A stretch of 6,520 bases of DNA from Campylobacteraceae bacterium (lineage in GTDB: Bacteria; Campylobacterota; Campylobacteria; Campylobacterales; Sulfurovaceae): positions 1-6,520 of the forward strand of contig JALVPA010000050.1 in assembly GCA_027026055.1 (NCBI GenBank), in the 5' to 3' direction. Shown here in pieces: positions 1-5,324 of this stretch. Under the pieces are notes generated by a model. The model was not told where the DNA came from. It saw only the letters and a program-made list of their open reading frames with translations, and did no database searches. Both the position numbers and the translations under genes were made by a program. Positions within the stretch are counted from its first letter, which is position 1, and each line of letters begins with the position of its first letter.

Positions 1-121
1 CTTCTTTACCAAGACGCGCCAAACGCGGCAAAACAAAATCACCGCGATACTCCGTCTTGCAACCGGGGCATGTAAGCGTGGTAACGGCAAGCGACTCTTT
101 ACAAAGCGGACAGTGCGTCAA
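1..121 (-). CDS. DUF2089 family zinc-ribbon protein, N-terminal part (runs off the left edge)
   Basis: Only the first 40 codons lie in the window, read leftward from a TTG start at 121-119. The residues show two CxxC pairs, C4-P-L-C7 and C18-P-G-C21, which form a zinc ribbon. They are followed by G27-D-F-V-L-P-R-L-A-R-L37, the linker that follows the ribbon in DUF2089 proteins before their helix-turn-helix-like C-terminal half. The family is thought to be regulatory, but its target is not established. The TTG start is chosen because AAGGA sits 6 bases upstream (128-132), a near-consensus promoter lies just beyond it, and no in-frame ATG precedes the first CxxC. It is transcribed divergently from ychF. 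Family assignment is from remembered motif pattern; the C-terminal half cannot be checked here. Confidence 0.75.
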   Translation of the reverse strand, partial: MTHCPLCKESLAVTTLTCPGCKTEYRGDFVLPRLARLGKE

Positions 122-127
122 GAGGCT

Positions 128-132
128 TCCTT
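128..132 (-). promoter_or_regulatory. Ribosome binding site for the DUF2089 gene (supports its TTG start)
   Basis: The minus strand reads AAGGA followed by 6 bases and then TTG. This is a good Shine-Dalgarno match at ideal spacing, and it is the main reason to accept the non-ATG start. Confidence 0.7.
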
Positions 133-150
133 TTTTAATTATTTTAAAAG

Positions 151-179
151 ATTGTACCTATATTTTTAATTATTGTCAA
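151..179 (-). promoter_or_regulatory. Near-consensus sigma70 promoter for the DUF2089 gene
   Basis: Reading leftward there is a perfect -35 box TTGACA (174-179), a 17-base AT-rich spacer, and a -10 box TACAAT (151-156) that matches the consensus at five of six positions. The start of transcription would fall near 144, giving a short leader of about 23 bases before the TTG codon. Box quality and spacing make this the strongest promoter visible in the window. Confidence 0.8.
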
Positions 180-211
180 ATCTATGCTTATTTTTATCTT
201 TCACAACTCTT

Positions 212-233
212 TTTGTATATCGGTCGATACAAA
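212..233. repeat. Inverted repeat in the divergent intergenic region, possible operator
   Basis: TTTGTAT (212-218) and ATACAAA (227-233) are perfect 7-base inverted arms around an 8-base centre. The element sits between the leftward DUF2089 promoter and the rightward ychF operon. It has no T-run typical of a terminator, so a protein-binding site is one reading. A chance repeat in AT-rich DNA is the other. Confidence 0.35.
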
Positions 234-321
234 TATTTGCCTTTTGGATCGACTCTATTTTCATGAAAAGAAAGCGTCGGCAGAACTTTAGGCACTAACC
301 CTCTTTTCACCGACATTACGC

Positions 322-327
322 TAAAAT
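322..327 (+). promoter_or_regulatory. Weak -10-like element for the ychF operon
   Basis: TAAAAT lies 31 bases upstream of the ychF start codon. No convincing -35 box is found 16-18 bases further up. Campylobacterota sigma70 promoters often lack a recognisable -35 box, so this is a plausible but unproven start region for the five-gene rightward operon. Confidence 0.3.
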
Positions 328-358
328 CATACGTAAATTCTCTGAATTAAGGAAAGAT

Positions 359-1462
359 ATGGGACTCGGTATAGGACTCGTAGGACTGCCCAACGTCGGT
401 AAATCGACCACATTCAATGCACTCACCAAAGCGCAAAATGCAGAAAGCGCCAACTATCCGTTCTGTACGATAGAGCCGAACAAAGCGGTCGTTCCCGTAC
501 CCGACAAACGCCTGGACGAACTTGCCAAGATCGTCAATCCGCAGCGTATCCAACACTCCACGATAGACTTCGTCGATATCGCTGGTTTGGTCAAAGGCGC
601 CAGCAAAGGCGAAGGATTAGGCAACAAGTTTTTGGCGAATATCCGCGAAACCGAGGTGATCTTGCAGATCGTACGCTGTTTCGACGACGAAAACATCACC
701 CATGTCGAAGGTTCGGTCGATCCCGTCCGTGATATCGAAATCATCGAAACGGAACTGATCCTCGCCGATATGGAGAGCCTCGAAAAACGTATCGCGACAC
801 TGCAAAAGAAAGTCAAAGGTAACGACAGAGAAGCCAAACTTCAACTCCCCGTCGCCGAAGCGCTCTATGCACACCTCGAAGCGGGCGAACCCGCCGCCAC
901 CTTCGCCGATCGCGACAACGAAGGCTTCAAAACTCTCATGCGAGATTTGCGTCTGCTGAGTAACAAAGAGATCATCTACGGCGCCAATGTCGACGAAGAG
1001 GGACTTGCCGAAGACAACGATTATGTTAAAGCGCTCAAAGCTTATGCCCAAGCCCGCAACCGCGAAGTGATCAAACTCTGCGCCAAAGTCGAAGAAGAGA
1101 TGGTCGATTTCGACGAAGAAGAGAAAAAGGAGATGCTCGAATCGCTTGGCGTCGAAGAGTCCGGATTGGAGCAGATTATCCGCAAAGGCTTCGAGAAATT
1201 AGGTCTGATGAGCTACTTCACCGCCGGCGTCAAAGAGGTGCGTTCGTGGACGATACGTCGCGGCACCACCGCACCCAAAGCCGCCGCCGTCATCCACAAC
1301 GACTTCGAAAAAGGATTTATTCGCGCGGAGGTGATCAGCTACGAAGATTTCGTAGCCTACGGCGGCGAACAAGGCGCCAAAGAGGCGGGCAAAATGCGCC
1401 TCGAGGGCAAGGATTATATCGTACAAGACGGCGATGTCATGCACTTTAGATTCAATGTCTAA
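359..1462 (+). CDS. ychF: YchF/OLA1-family P-loop NTPase, ribosome-associated
   Basis: This is a complete 367-residue member of the Obg-related YchF family, of normal length (about 363 in E. coli). Visible motifs are the P-loop G9-L-P-N-V-G-K-S16, the switch I region P34-F-C-T37-I-E-P-N, G3 D73-I-A-G-L77, and N210-V-D-E213 in place of the usual NKxD, which in this family allows ATP as well as GTP use. L77 replaces the catalytic glutamine, as in other HAS-type NTPases. A helical insert with high charge covers about 130-200, and a C-terminal TGS domain spans about 283-366. YchF binds ribosomes and is linked to stress tolerance and translation control in the cytoplasm. The ATG is preceded by AAGGA at 349-353, 5 bases upstream. 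It is the first gene of a tight five-gene run. Family identity is certain; the precise cellular role is not. Confidence 0.97.
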   Translation: MGLGIGLVGLPNVGKSTTFNALTKAQNAESANYPFCTIEPNKAVVPVPDKRLDELAKIVNPQRIQHSTIDFVDIAGLVKGASKGEGLGNKFLANIRETEVILQIVRCFDDENITHVEGSVDPVRDIEIIETELILADMESLEKRIATLQKKVKGNDREAKLQLPVAEALYAHLEAGEPAATFADRDNEGFKTLMRDLRLLSNKEIIYGANVDEEGLAEDNDYVKALKAYAQARNREVIKLCAKVEEEMVDFDEEEKKEMLESLGVEESGLEQIIRKGFEKLGLMSYFTAGVKEVRSWTIRRGTTAPKAAAVIHNDFEKGFIRAEVISYEDFVAYGGEQGAKEAGKMRLEGKDYIVQDGDVMHFRFNV

Positions 1463-1472
1463 AGGAACGACG

Positions 1473-1982
1473 ATGAAACCCTTACGTATCACCTATTTTT
1501 CTCTCGTAGCGTTCGCCGCGACGGCGATACTCGTCGGATGCAAAAGCGGCAAAGGCGCCTTTCTCGAAAACGTCCCGTCGCAAAACGACTTTCCTACGAC
1601 AATCGCCAAATTCGAAGCGGCCGTCAAAAAAGAGGGACTGCGTGTAATGCAACGCATCGATCACAAGGCAAACGCCGATAAAGTCGGCATGTCGCTACAT
1701 CCCAATACCGTCGTCTATTTCGGCAATCCCAAGCTCGGCACGATTTTGATGCAGTGCAACCCAACGATGGGGCTTGATCTACCGTTACGCATGCAATTTC
1801 GCGCCGACTACGAAGGCAAAGTGACCGTCACCTATATCAATCCGGAGTATTGGACACTCAAGCACAACATCAAAGATAAAAAATGTTTAGCTTTGATTAC
1901 CAAAATAAAAAACGCCATGGAAGATTTTGCAGCAGCGGCCACACGCGCCGACAATAACGCTACACACACTATGACCCGATGA
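1473..1982 (+). CDS. DUF302-domain lipoprotein
   Basis: The protein has 169 residues. Residues 1-23 form a lipoprotein signal: basic start, hydrophobic core, and the lipobox L20-V-G-C23, so C23 should be acylated and the protein exported to a membrane facing the periplasm. The mature part carries a DUF302 domain at about 45-145. Its hallmarks are I-D-H-K after the first helix, the central F-G-N-P motif, a following G-T-x-L-M, and L-D-L-P-L-R. DUF302 has no settled biochemical role; a small alpha/beta fold that may bind ligands or metal is known. The start is set at 1473 because AAGGA (1462-1466) lies 6 bases upstream. An ATG at 1434, inside ychF, would bury the signal peptide behind 13 extra residues. 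The gene begins 10 bases after ychF and its TGA overlaps the next gene as ATGA. The last ~15 residues are polar and probably disordered. Confidence 0.88.
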   Translation: MKPLRITYFSLVAFAATAILVGCKSGKGAFLENVPSQNDFPTTIAKFEAAVKKEGLRVMQRIDHKANADKVGMSLHPNTVVYFGNPKLGTILMQCNPTMGLDLPLRMQFRADYEGKVTVTYINPEYWTLKHNIKDKKCLALITKIKNAMEDFAAAATRADNNATHTMTR

Positions 1983-2446
1983 CGACAAATCGAATTATTT
2001 ATCGAATCAAAGAGGCGTTGCGCCTCGACGTGGACGAGATACTTCGCGCTTACGAACTCGAATCTTATCCGATGGATAGAGAACGGCTTTTGTGCATTCT
2101 CGCACGAAGAAACGGCAAAGGGATATGCGAATGCACCTATGAGGAACTCGGCGTTTTTCTCGACGGACTTATCACGCTCAAACGCGGTCCTTCGCCGCAC
2201 AAACCCCAAGATGAGACACCGCTAACCTATAACCTTATCATGAAAAAGCTACGCATCGCACTACAACTCGTCGAAGAGGAGATAGAGATCATTTTCCATC
2301 TCGGGGAGTTGCCGCTTTCACGCTCGCAAATACGCGCACTGTTTCGAAACGAAGCACATAAAAACTTCAAACCCTGCGACGAAAAAACATTCAAAGCTTT
2401 TCTTGCGGGACTTGAAGAATTTTATTACAATGTACCGAAGGAGTGA
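1979..2446 (+). CDS. DUF1456 (YehS-like) family protein
   Basis: The protein has 155 residues, matching the E. coli YehS family in length and pattern. It consists of two related helical repeats, about 6-70 and 85-150. Each begins with a helix of the I/L-x-x-K/R-x-x-x-A-L-x-L type and ends with F-L-x-G-L. The second repeat holds the most conserved block, K89-K-L-R-I-A-L95, and later H127-K-N-F130 before C133, as in YehS. No signal peptide or membrane segment is present, so it should be cytosolic. No enzymatic residues are recognised and the function is unknown; YehS itself is uncharacterised. Its ATG overlaps the preceding stop codon (ATGA, 1979-1982) and no clear Shine-Dalgarno sequence precedes it, so translation is probably coupled to the lipoprotein gene. 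Confidence 0.88.
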   Translation: MTTNRIIYRIKEALRLDVDEILRAYELESYPMDRERLLCILARRNGKGICECTYEELGVFLDGLITLKRGPSPHKPQDETPLTYNLIMKKLRIALQLVEEEIEIIFHLGELPLSRSQIRALFRNEAHKNFKPCDEKTFKAFLAGLEEFYYNVPKE

Positions 2447-2450
2447 TGTC

Positions 2451-2894
2451 ATGTATTATCCTTACAGTTCGTTTGTCGACGATATAAAAACTTTGGTAAA
2501 ACAAATCGAATCGTTTCGTCCCGATACGCTTTTGGGTATCTCTCGCGGCGGACTCATCCCGCTTCAGGCTATCTCTCAAGCGACGGACAATCGCAACGTC
2601 TATACGATCAACTCCGTACTTTACGACGGAGAAGTCAAACGCTCGCGTCCAAAACTTTTCAATCTACCCGATATGGACAATCCCAAGCGCGTGCTGATCA
2701 TCGACGATATCGTCGATACGGGTCAGACACTCGAAGCGGTGCTTCTGGTCATGCAAGAGCGTTATGCCGACACCGATTTCAAAAGCGCTTCGCTCTTTTA
2801 CAGAGAAAAAGCGTGTATACTTCCCGACTTTACGATTCATAAAACCGACGAATGGGTCGACTTCTTTTGGGAAAAAGATTTTTTGGACACCTAA
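2451..2894 (+). CDS. Phosphoribosyltransferase, purine (xanthine-guanine/hypoxanthine) type
   Basis: This is a 147-residue type I phosphoribosyltransferase. The PRPP-binding motif is I83-I-D-D-I-V-D-T-G-Q-T93, with the two acidic residues D85-D86 and the D89-T-G-Q-T loop. A backbone loop, S31-R-G-G34, precedes it. The C-terminal W135-V-D-F-F-W140 is an aromatic cluster where purine enzymes stack the base. Such enzymes salvage a free purine plus PRPP into a nucleotide in the cytoplasm. The compact form resembles the Gpt-like protein of Helicobacter; whether guanine, xanthine or hypoxanthine is preferred cannot be read from sequence. The ATG at 2451 is chosen because AAGGAG (2438-2443) sits 7 bases upstream. 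In-frame starts at 2403 or 2430 lie in the previous gene and lack this site. It follows the DUF1456 gene by 4 bases and precedes mltG by 3. Confidence 0.9.
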   Translation: MYYPYSSFVDDIKTLVKQIESFRPDTLLGISRGGLIPLQAISQATDNRNVYTINSVLYDGEVKRSRPKLFNLPDMDNPKRVLIIDDIVDTGQTLEAVLLVMQERYADTDFKSASLFYREKACILPDFTIHKTDEWVDFFWEKDFLDT

Positions 2895-2897
2895 ACG

Positions 2898-3986
2898 ATG
2901 GTGCGGCGATTGTTACGACATTACAAACGAACCGTCAGGTTCGTCGAAATATTGCTCGTACTCTTCGCGCTGCTTTTTGCTTACAACTTTTTTCTGCCTC
3001 TCGGCACATCGTACAAAACACTCTATTTCGACGTCAACGACACCGAGAGCGTCTTAAAAGCGCTCAAAGCGGCGGATTACGACGTTATGCGCTTCGATAG
3101 CTTTTTGCTTACCCCGGGATTTTCGCCGAAAAGGGGATGGTATACGCTACCCGATACCGCATCGGGACGATACTTCTTTTTCCGACACCTATTCGATACG
3201 CCCGCACCGACCCGTCGTATCCGTATCTATGCCGGCGAAACAGCCGACGATACGATAAAACGCCTTTCGCACGATACGAAACTTCCTCTTGAGGCGTTGA
3301 AAAACGCCTATCGAAAACTTAGCCGCTTCAAAGAGGGAGATTTGATCGCCGCTTACTACAATATCTCGCACAAAGCTGATGCAGATACTTTAATGCGTTA
3401 TCTTTTTTATCGCTCCGATCGATTGCGTCATGCTTTTATGACGACTTACTTTATCCCCCCGCTAAACGACCGACTCTACAAAGCCTTGCTCACAATCGCC
3501 TCTATCGTTCAAAAAGAGACCCACCGAAAAGAGGAAATGCCGCTTGTTGCTTCGATCATTTACAACCGTCTCACTAAAGGGATGAAACTCCAAATGGACG
3601 GCACGCTCAATTACGGCTGTTACGCGCATATCCCCGTCACTCCCGAACGCATTCGCGATGACAATACTACGTACAACACCTACAAATACAAAGGGCTTCC
3701 GCCCGCACCGCTTAGCAATGTCTCCGTAGCGGCACTGAAAGCGGCGATGTTTCCTGCAAAAACCGATTATCTTTTTATGATGTTGCAACCCGACGGTACC
3801 CATCATTTTAGTTCGACTTACGAAGAACATTTACGTTATTTAAAAAAATTCAAAACTTTTCTCAAACAAAGAAAAAAGCGCTCCGACAAACAGACCGTTC
3901 ATCCGCCACAACATCCACAAAAACAAAAAAAACAGCATATAAACGAACAAAAAACGAAGCCTTCTCAAACAAAAGCGGACCTCTAA
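2898..3986 (+). CDS. mltG: Endolytic murein transglycosylase MltG
   Basis: The protein has 362 residues: a basic N-terminus, one membrane helix at about 15-33, then a periplasmic region. The YceG/MltG catalytic domain covers about 190-318. Signatures are A201-S-I-V-Q-K-E-T208, with E207 the expected catalytic acid; I221-Y-N-R-L followed by G-M-K-L-Q232; P247 to N260 with T-x-Y-N-T-Y; and G266-L-P-P-A-P-L. The enzyme cleaves nascent glycan strands inside the chain and releases 1,6-anhydro ends, setting glycan length near the inner membrane. A LysM-like segment around 108-155 (beginning I-Y-A-G-E-T) precedes the catalytic domain. Residues 321-362 are an unusual Lys/Gln/His/Pro-rich tail, probably disordered. 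The Shine-Dalgarno match is poor and the gene starts 3 bases after the phosphoribosyltransferase stop codon, so coupling is likely. It is the last gene of the rightward run, and its stop codon overlaps a convergent gene by 4 bases. Confidence 0.93.
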   Translation: MVRRLLRHYKRTVRFVEILLVLFALLFAYNFFLPLGTSYKTLYFDVNDTESVLKALKAADYDVMRFDSFLLTPGFSPKRGWYTLPDTASGRYFFFRHLFDTPAPTRRIRIYAGETADDTIKRLSHDTKLPLEALKNAYRKLSRFKEGDLIAAYYNISHKADADTLMRYLFYRSDRLRHAFMTTYFIPPLNDRLYKALLTIASIVQKETHRKEEMPLVASIIYNRLTKGMKLQMDGTLNYGCYAHIPVTPERIRDDNTTYNTYKYKGLPPAPLSNVSVAALKAAMFPAKTDYLFMMLQPDGTHHFSSTYEEHLRYLKKFKTFLKQRKKRSDKQTVHPPQHPQKQKKQHINEQKTKPSQTKADL

Positions 3987-4201
3987 TTTCCTTTTGATCG
4001 TAGCGATACGAAAAAGGCCTTTAAACGAAACCAAAGATACTTTATCATCCCCGTCACTTTTTGCGGCGACGCTTTTTGCATTTCGGGTTTCCGTGACGTC
4101 GTTTCGATATGCGCTACGTCGGAAAAATACGCATCAACTATTTTTGAAGCGCGGCGCAATCCTTTCGGATCGAATTGGGAGAGTTTGAAATCACTTGGCA
4201 T
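3983..4201 (-). CDS. Small basic protein of unknown function (72 residues), third gene of the motor operon
   Basis: I do not recognise this family. The evidence that it is real is local. A minus-strand AAAGGA lies 6 bases before the ATG, the start overlaps the end of the upstream OmpA/MotB-like gene by 11 bases, codon use looks like that of the neighbours, and otherwise about 200 bases would be non-coding in a densely packed region. The protein is basic overall. It has a helix-prone stretch at about 13-33 and a second, amphipathic or weakly hydrophobic one at about 50-68 with aromatic residues (Y55, W57, F58, F63, F64) between Lys/Arg. The latter could lie on a membrane or against a partner. 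No signal peptide, cysteines or catalytic motif is seen. Co-translation with the channel and stator genes suggests an accessory role for that complex, by inference only. Confidence 0.6.
   Translation of the reverse strand: MPSDFKLSQFDPKGLRRASKIVDAYFSDVAHIETTSRKPEMQKASPQKVTGMIKYLWFRLKAFFVSLRSKGN
4052..4077 (+). terminator. Weak candidate terminator for the ychF-mltG transcript
   Basis: CGTC (4052-4055) can pair with GACG (4068-4071), or alternatively GCG (4063-4065) with CGC (4070-4072) around a GCGA loop. A run of five T follows at 4073-4077. The stems are short, so this is only a possible intrinsic terminator. It lies about 65 bases past the mltG stop codon, inside the convergent small gene. 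Confidence 0.22.
4088..4125. repeat. Imperfect inverted repeat inside the 72-residue gene
   Basis: TTTCC (4088-4092) pairs with GGAAA (4121-4125) and GACGT (4095-4099) with ACGTC (4116-4120), giving a 10-base-pair stem with a two-base bulge and a 16-base loop. No T-run follows on either strand, so it is not a standard terminator. It may act as an RNA hairpin near the 3' ends of both converging transcripts, or be incidental to the coding sequence. Confidence 0.35.
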
Positions 4202-5324
4202 CGAGGATCCTTTCTATCTCGTGCATCGCATCTTCGTTTTTCAACCGAAATTTGATCTCGATACGTCGCGACGCCTCTTTGTCCTCCACACCGTTTTTAA
4301 GAATGGGATCGAGATAGGCGCGTCCGGAAGCAACCAGTAACGGTTTGAGGTTGTAACGTTTCGCAAAATCGAGGCTCAAAAGATAGCGCATGACCGCATA
4401 AGCGCGTTTTTGGGATAGATCTAGATTGTAGAGGTAGCCGCCGTCGCTGTCGGTATGTCCTTCGATGACGATTTTGTCGAGATAGGGTTTGATATCGCTA
4501 TCTTCCATCAAGGCGCCGATATACTCCTCGAAAGCCTTTTTAAGCGTCTCTTTCGCCTCTTCTCTTAGCGTCGCGCTACCTTTGTCGAAAAGGACGTTTG
4601 ATGCCAAACGCAACGAACCGCTTCGTTTGTCTATCGTGATACGTTCGCCCAAACGCTTTTTAAGCGCGGTAATCACCTTGAGACGGATACCCGTTAACGC
4701 TTTGATCTTGGCTTTTTGCGCACGTAGTTTGGCAAGAAGCGTTTCATAGTCGCTTTGTCGTGCATCGAGCGCTGCCGCCAAGCGCAAGAGTTCTTTCTCG
4801 TTTGCCTCCACGGTTCTATTGAGCTCGTCAATGTGGGCGGAAAGCACCGAGATTTTCTCTTCATGCCGTTTCCGTTCGCGCGACAGGGTAGCGTTTGTCT
4901 CTTTAAGCAGGTTTTGAACGATGAGTAACTTGTTTCGCAGTTTGTCCTTGAAGGTGTTGGCATCCAACAGCAAACGCGTCAAACGTGCAATCTCCTCTTT
5001 TTGCAAAGCGATCGTTTGCGTCGCATCGTTCAACGAAGCCTCTTTTCGTAGCAAGTCCGCCTCTTTTCGCTTCAACGTCGCTTCGATTTCGACAACTCTT
5101 TTTTTGACATTTTCGAGGGTGTTTTCTTTCTTTTGCAAGGTCTTTGAAAGCTGCGTCAAATCCTCTTTTTTCGCCCGTAAATCGCTTTTGAGTATCATCG
5201 ATTTGGAGACAATCGCTCCGATAAGCAAAATAAAGACAAACAACAACCCGGCCATCAAATCGGCATAGGAGATCCAAAAGTTGTTTTGTGTCTCTCTTTC
5301 TTTAGTGTCGCGTCGTATCTTCAT
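4191..5324 (-). CDS. MotB/OmpA-family stator protein with long periplasmic coiled coil
   Basis: The protein has 377 residues. A short cytoplasmic N-terminus leads to one membrane helix at about 17-38. This helix carries the MotB-type S19-Y-A-D22-L-M motif, where D22 is the expected proton-carrying aspartate (equivalent to MotB D32). About 165 residues (roughly 47-212) are charged heptad-like sequence, predicted as a periplasmic coiled coil. The OmpA-like peptidoglycan-binding domain occupies about 237-361, with I288-E-G-H-T-D292, N300-L-D-L-S-Q-K-R-A308 and S352-R-R-I-E-I357. In this class, proton flow through a pentameric channel partner drives the dimeric anchored stator. Its start overlaps the end of the MotA/ExbB-like gene by 23 bases, so the two are surely co-translated partners. 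Flagellar MotB is the best-known relative, but this one has a much longer stalk and no flagellar gene nearby. The exact load of the motor is unknown. Confidence 0.9.
   Translation of the reverse strand: MKIRRDTKERETQNNFWISYADLMAGLLFVFILLIGAIVSKSMILKSDLRAKKEDLTQLSKTLQKKENTLENVKKRVVEIEATLKRKEADLLRKEASLNDATQTIALQKEEIARLTRLLLDANTFKDKLRNKLLIVQNLLKETNATLSRERKRHEEKISVLSAHIDELNRTVEANEKELLRLAAALDARQSDYETLLAKLRAQKAKIKALTGIRLKVITALKKRLGERITIDKRSGSLRLASNVLFDKGSATLREEAKETLKKAFEEYIGALMEDSDIKPYLDKIVIEGHTDSDGGYLYNLDLSQKRAYAVMRYLLSLDFAKRYNLKPLLVASGRAYLDPILKNGVEDKEASRRIEIKFRLKNEDAMHEIERILDAK
4208..4213 (-). promoter_or_regulatory. Ribosome binding site for the 72-residue small gene
   Basis: The minus strand reads AAAGGA, then 6 bases, then ATG. 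The site lies within the last codons of the OmpA/MotB-like gene. It is the best single argument that the small gene is translated and that its start is correctly placed. Confidence 0.6.

Noticed and set aside
57..266. 69-codon plus-strand open frame across the DUF2089 start and the intergenic region
   Set aside because: It runs antisense through the zinc ribbon and promoter and its later part is Tyr/Phe-rich translation of AT-rich spacer.
617..1051. 144-codon open frame on the minus strand inside ychF
   Set aside because: Antisense to a highly conserved gene, no ribosome binding site or known domain; a by-product of codon bias.
2403..2450. Longer start for the phosphoribosyltransferase
   Set aside because: The extra 16 residues lie inside the DUF1456 gene, have no ribosome binding site, and extend beyond the usual family N-terminus; AAGGAG points to 2451.
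2764..3100. Two overlapping plus-strand open frames across the phosphoribosyltransferase/mltG junction
   Set aside because: Both are out of frame with two well-supported genes and show no family features.
3998..4011. Small hairpin TCGTA-GCGA-TACGA as a terminator between the convergent operons
   Set aside because: No T-run follows the stem on either strand and the sequence codes for the end of the 72-residue protein.
4013..4022. Palindrome AAAGGCCTTT
   Set aside because: It has no loop, so it cannot form a useful hairpin, and it is a common-looking short palindrome within coding sequence.
3994..4188. 64-codon plus-strand open frame opposite the 72-residue gene
   Set aside because: It lacks a good Shine-Dalgarno sequence and an operon link, while the minus-strand frame has both.
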